A stretch of DNA of 64,000 nucleotides, from assembly GCA_016716305.1 (NCBI GenBank), contig JADJWP010000002.1, positions 866,501 through 930,500 of the forward strand, given 5' to 3'. The notes beneath the pieces are model-generated. The model was not told the origin of the DNA and did not search any database. It was given only the letters and a program-made list of their open reading frames with translations. The position numbers and the translations under genes are program-made. This DNA comes from Chloracidobacterium sp. GTDB taxonomy: Bacteria > Acidobacteriota > Blastocatellia > Pyrinomonadales > Pyrinomonadaceae. Of the stretch, positions 61,554-64,000 are shown piece by piece (the first letter of the stretch is position 1; every line of letters begins with the position of its first letter).

Positions 61554-62258
61554 GTGAAATTATTTAATCTTAAAACAGTTGCGGCTATGACCGCTTTTGG
61601 TTTGGTCGGCCTAATTGGAACGACCGAAACGGCAAACGCTCAGGGCGGTCGTAGAAACGATGACAGACAAGAACGAAGGGATGACCAGCAGCGGAGAAAG
61701 AACGAACGTGCTGAAGCAAAGGCCGAACAGCAGCGTATCGCTCTGGAACGTCAGCGTCAGGCTTATTGGAACAATCAGAACTCACGCATTCGTGCCGAAC
61801 AGCAGCGTCGGGCTCAGTGGAACAACCGTAACCGTTCAAACGGCGGCGTGATCTTTACAAACACCAACGGCGACCGAAATGGCCGCTATCGCATTTACCG
61901 CAATGGTTCGTATTACAACACGAATTACCGCGGCGCCGAATTGCTTCAACAGGCTGTTAACCAGGGCTACCAGCAGGGTTTTCAGGCCGGACGCAACGAC
62001 CGAAACAATCGCAGAAATGTGAGCTGGACCAATTCGAATGTCTATCGCACGGGCAACTACGGTTACCAGAATGCGGTAAGCCAAAGCCAGTATCGCTACT
62101 ATTTCCAACAGGGGTTCCAGCGTGGATACCAGGACGGATCAAACAGCCGATATCAGGATGGCTATAATGGCCAGTATGAATACGGCTACTATGACAACGG
62201 TCAGGTAAACATTCTTGGTACGATTCTTGGCGCGATCCTCGATATCAGAAGTTACTAA
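61554..62258 (+). CDS. Secreted Arg/Asn/Gln/Tyr-rich low-complexity protein
   Basis: 234 residues from GTG 61554 with AGGAG 7 nt upstream. Signal peptide residues 1-29 ending TANAQG. Residues 30-95 are Arg/Gln/Asn-rich with repeated QRR, RNE and WNN; the C-terminal half has Tyr/Gly/Gln-rich repeats with QGYQQGFQAGRND and QGFQRGYQDGSN, i.e. two QGxxxGxxxG units. It ends with a short hydrophobic ILGTILGAILDIRSY. Looks like an envelope or extracellular protein; no family recognised. A good terminator follows. Confidence 0.8.
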   Translation: MKLFNLKTVAAMTAFGLVGLIGTTETANAQGGRRNDDRQERRDDQQRRKNERAEAKAEQQRIALERQRQAYWNNQNSRIRAEQQRRAQWNNRNRSNGGVIFTNTNGDRNGRYRIYRNGSYYNTNYRGAELLQQAVNQGYQQGFQAGRNDRNNRRNVSWTNSNVYRTGNYGYQNAVSQSQYRYYFQQGFQRGYQDGSNSRYQDGYNGQYEYGYYDNGQVNILGTILGAILDIRSY

Positions 62259-62282
62259 GGCCTCACAACTCCCTCACCAACA

Positions 62283-62310
62283 GCCTCGGATCCACGTCCG
62301 GGGCTTTTTT
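62283..62310 (+). terminator. Rho-independent terminator
   Basis: GCCTCGGA (62283-62290) pairs with TCCGGGGC (62297-62304), one G-T pair, followed by TTTTTT. Ends the transcript of the 61554 gene. Confidence 0.8.
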
Positions 62311-62447
62311 GTTGGGAGTTGTCCGGTTTTCCCGCGGACCGCCAAGCGGATCAGATACGAACCAACAATTGTCCGGCGCCCGTAAGACCGAAACAGGTCA
62401 TGACGTTGACCGAATGTCTTAGCTTTACGAAGTCTCAAGATAGGAGC

Positions 62448-64000
62448 TCAATTACCGGCAGGAACGACCGGGCCTAATTGAACAAAGGCATTCGGCCTTT
62501 TAACTTTGATACGCAGTCGCGGCGAAGCCGAACGGCTTCCGCTTATGTCCGAAAGCTCCGAACGATAGGTGATATCGTAGGCAGTTCGAAGCTGAACAAC
62601 GATGTCCTGATACGCAGTATTGATCTGCGAAAGCTGTGAGATCGGATAATAGACGCCGCCCGAGACCTTTGCGAGCCGTTCGCCTTCGCCGTTCGCTTTC
62701 GAGGTCAGCGTCAAATGGCGATTTCGAAGTGGATCGATGTCTCGAAAGCCATTCGCAGCCGATGCGGCGATAAGCGACGACGGCACATAAAGCGGATAGA
62801 TCAAGGCACCGCTTTCCTCGATAGCACCGATCAGCGAATCGAATGCGAGGAAAGAACGGTTGTCGTCGCCATCGGTCAAAACAACTATTGCCGTTCGATC
62901 GCCCTTCAATGGCCGCAGGCTCTCAGAGATCGCATAGCCGAGCGCGTCATAATACGCCGTTGCGCCGCCCGCATCGAACGTATCGAGGCTCTCAGACAGC
63001 AGCCGTTTATCGGTCGTGAACCCGGCAAGCACTTTAACGTCCTCGCCGAACAGCACGATCGAAATACGGTCTTTTTCGTCAACGGTGTTTACAAATTCGC
63101 GAGCCGCTTTTCGGATGAACGTCACGTAGTTCTCAATACTCCCCGAAACATCGAGCAGCAATACGAGGTTCACCGGAGCCTGCACCGGTCTTACAGAGAT
63201 GATCTCGCGCGGCCGATTGTCCTCAAGCACTTCAAAATCCGATGTCCGAAGCCCGGCAAGCGCGCGGTTTTGCTGGTCGGTAATGGTTACGGTCGCCCGC
63301 ATCGTCACACCGGCAGATCGGGAGGACGGCCCGGGAGAGAATGCAAGCTCCGGTTCGCGCTTCAACGGTGGCAGCGTTCGTGCATAATCGCCAAAGAACT
63401 TTGGAGCAGCTCGTCTGATGGCATCCATCATCACCGTGTCACCGCTGCGAATTATAGCTTTTGCAGCTTCGGTCAGCGGACGTTCTCGCAGATCGCCAGT
63501 GACCTCGTTCGGCGGAACATTGATGAGTACGATGCCGCGCGCAGTTGTGAAGTTGAGAATGACTTCACGCGAGATCTCGTCGTCTTGTTTCGGGGTCTCG
63601 CCGGTGTCGACTTGAGTCTCTGTTGCCGTTGTCTCATTTCCAATGTGATTGCCTTTTATCTCAAATCGGCCCGCAGCCCGTTCCTTAACTTTCTCGAGCT
63701 CAAAATCCGAAACAAAACGTGGGCGTGACGCGGTCCATAGCATTGAATAGCGTATGTTCTCGACCGGAACATCGACGGCGATCGTTCCGGTTTCAGTTCG
63801 CGCCGTGATGCTCTCAAAATTACCGACGACCATGACCTCTCCCTCGCCGGTGGTCAGACCCAGTCGTGATCGTTCTGAAACGTTCAGCCTCAGGTCTATT
63901 CGCTTTCGTGAACTTGCAGGTTTGACCTCGACACGCAATCGGCCAGGTGTCGATACGATAGTCACCTCATTCTCCGCCAAAGTGGCGGTCGATACCGCAG
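62448..64000 (-). CDS. VWFA-related Acidobacterial-domain protein, N-terminus cut by window edge
   Basis: At least 510 residues; the frame stays open to the window edge, passing AVSTATLAENEV, which looks like the end of a signal peptide. The visible N-terminal half is beta-rich (VTIVSTPGRLRVEV). The family hallmark DFEVLEDNRPREI leads into a von Willebrand A domain with LLLDVSGSIENY, an intact DxSxS metal motif, and VVLTDGDDN. The C-terminus has RTAYDITYRSEL, the family's usual end. Contrasts with the 40556 protein, whose metal motif is degenerate. Secretion is inferred. Confidence 0.9.
   Translation of the reverse strand, partial: AVSTATLAENEVTIVSTPGRLRVEVKPASSRKRIDLRLNVSERSRLGLTTGEGEVMVVGNFESITARTETGTIAVDVPVENIRYSMLWTASRPRFVSDFELEKVKERAAGRFEIKGNHIGNETTATETQVDTGETPKQDDEISREVILNFTTARGIVLINVPPNEVTGDLRERPLTEAAKAIIRSGDTVMMDAIRRAAPKFFGDYARTLPPLKREPELAFSPGPSSRSAGVTMRATVTITDQQNRALAGLRTSDFEVLEDNRPREIISVRPVQAPVNLVLLLDVSGSIENYVTFIRKAAREFVNTVDEKDRISIVLFGEDVKVLAGFTTDKRLLSESLDTFDAGGATAYYDALGYAISESLRPLKGDRTAIVVLTDGDDNRSFLAFDSLIGAIEESGALIYPLYVPSSLIAASAANGFRDIDPLRNRHLTLTSKANGEGERLAKVSGGVYYPISQLSQINTAYQDIVVQLRTAYDITYRSELSDISGSRSASPRLRIKVKRPNAFVQLGPVVPAGN

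Overview
The window is a chromosomal segment of a bacterium most likely from the Acidobacteriota. The clearest clues are two secreted proteins with the VWFA-related domain typical of that phylum (40556-41881 and 62448-64000), together with an antiporter fused to a UBP zinc finger and an alpha2-type glycyl-tRNA synthetase. Placement nearer Blastocatellia/Pyrinomonadales is my inference from general gene content; no 16S gene is present. I see no rRNA or tRNA gene, insertion sequence, prophage or CRISPR array.

Layout. 1-3386 (+): 3' part of dnaG, then rpoD with its own terminator. 3457-8941: cca, a fused formiminotransferase-cyclodeaminase, two small membrane proteins and glyS. 9301-13465 (-): pnp, rpsO and accC. 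13551-36380 (-): one very long minus-strand array that reads, in transcription order, rpsL-rpsG-fusA-tuf-rpsJ-rplC-rplD-rplW-rplB-rpsS-rplV-rpsC-rplP-rpmC-rpsQ-rplN-rplX-rplE-rpsN-rpsH-rplF-rplR-rpsE-rpmD-rplO-secY-adk-map-infA-rpmJ-rpsM-rpsK-rpsD-rpoA-rplQ and runs on into accB-accC. This is the str, S10, spc and alpha operons joined end to end. A good promoter lies about 370 nt upstream of rpsL. Several spacers inside the array carry iterated 'word' sequences with complementary flanks.

36381-64000 is accessory and housekeeping territory: secreted low-complexity or repeat proteins, a YtxH protein and an lmo0937-type mini membrane protein, VWFA-related proteins, AraC-, TetR- and Crp/Fnr-type regulators, a protein with a C-terminal [2Fe-2S] domain, a CPA2 antiporter, an HD protein with an alpha/beta hydrolase, an EamA transporter, GTP-dependent PEP carboxykinase, a Bax-inhibitor-1 protein, a peroxiredoxin interrupted by TGA, and exonuclease VII.

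Most notable observations. (1) In the exported peroxiredoxin at 56312-56878 an in-frame TGA stands exactly where the peroxidatic cysteine belongs, and a SECIS-like hairpin follows 15 nt later: a strong selenoprotein candidate. (2) tuf carries an apparent +1 frameshift. (3) S17, L22, L4 and L24 carry long charged extensions. (4) The ribosomal spacers hold word-iterated inverted elements. (5) CRP-like palindromes occur near 55.35, 60.32 and 61.19 kb, two of them flanking a Crp/Fnr-family gene.
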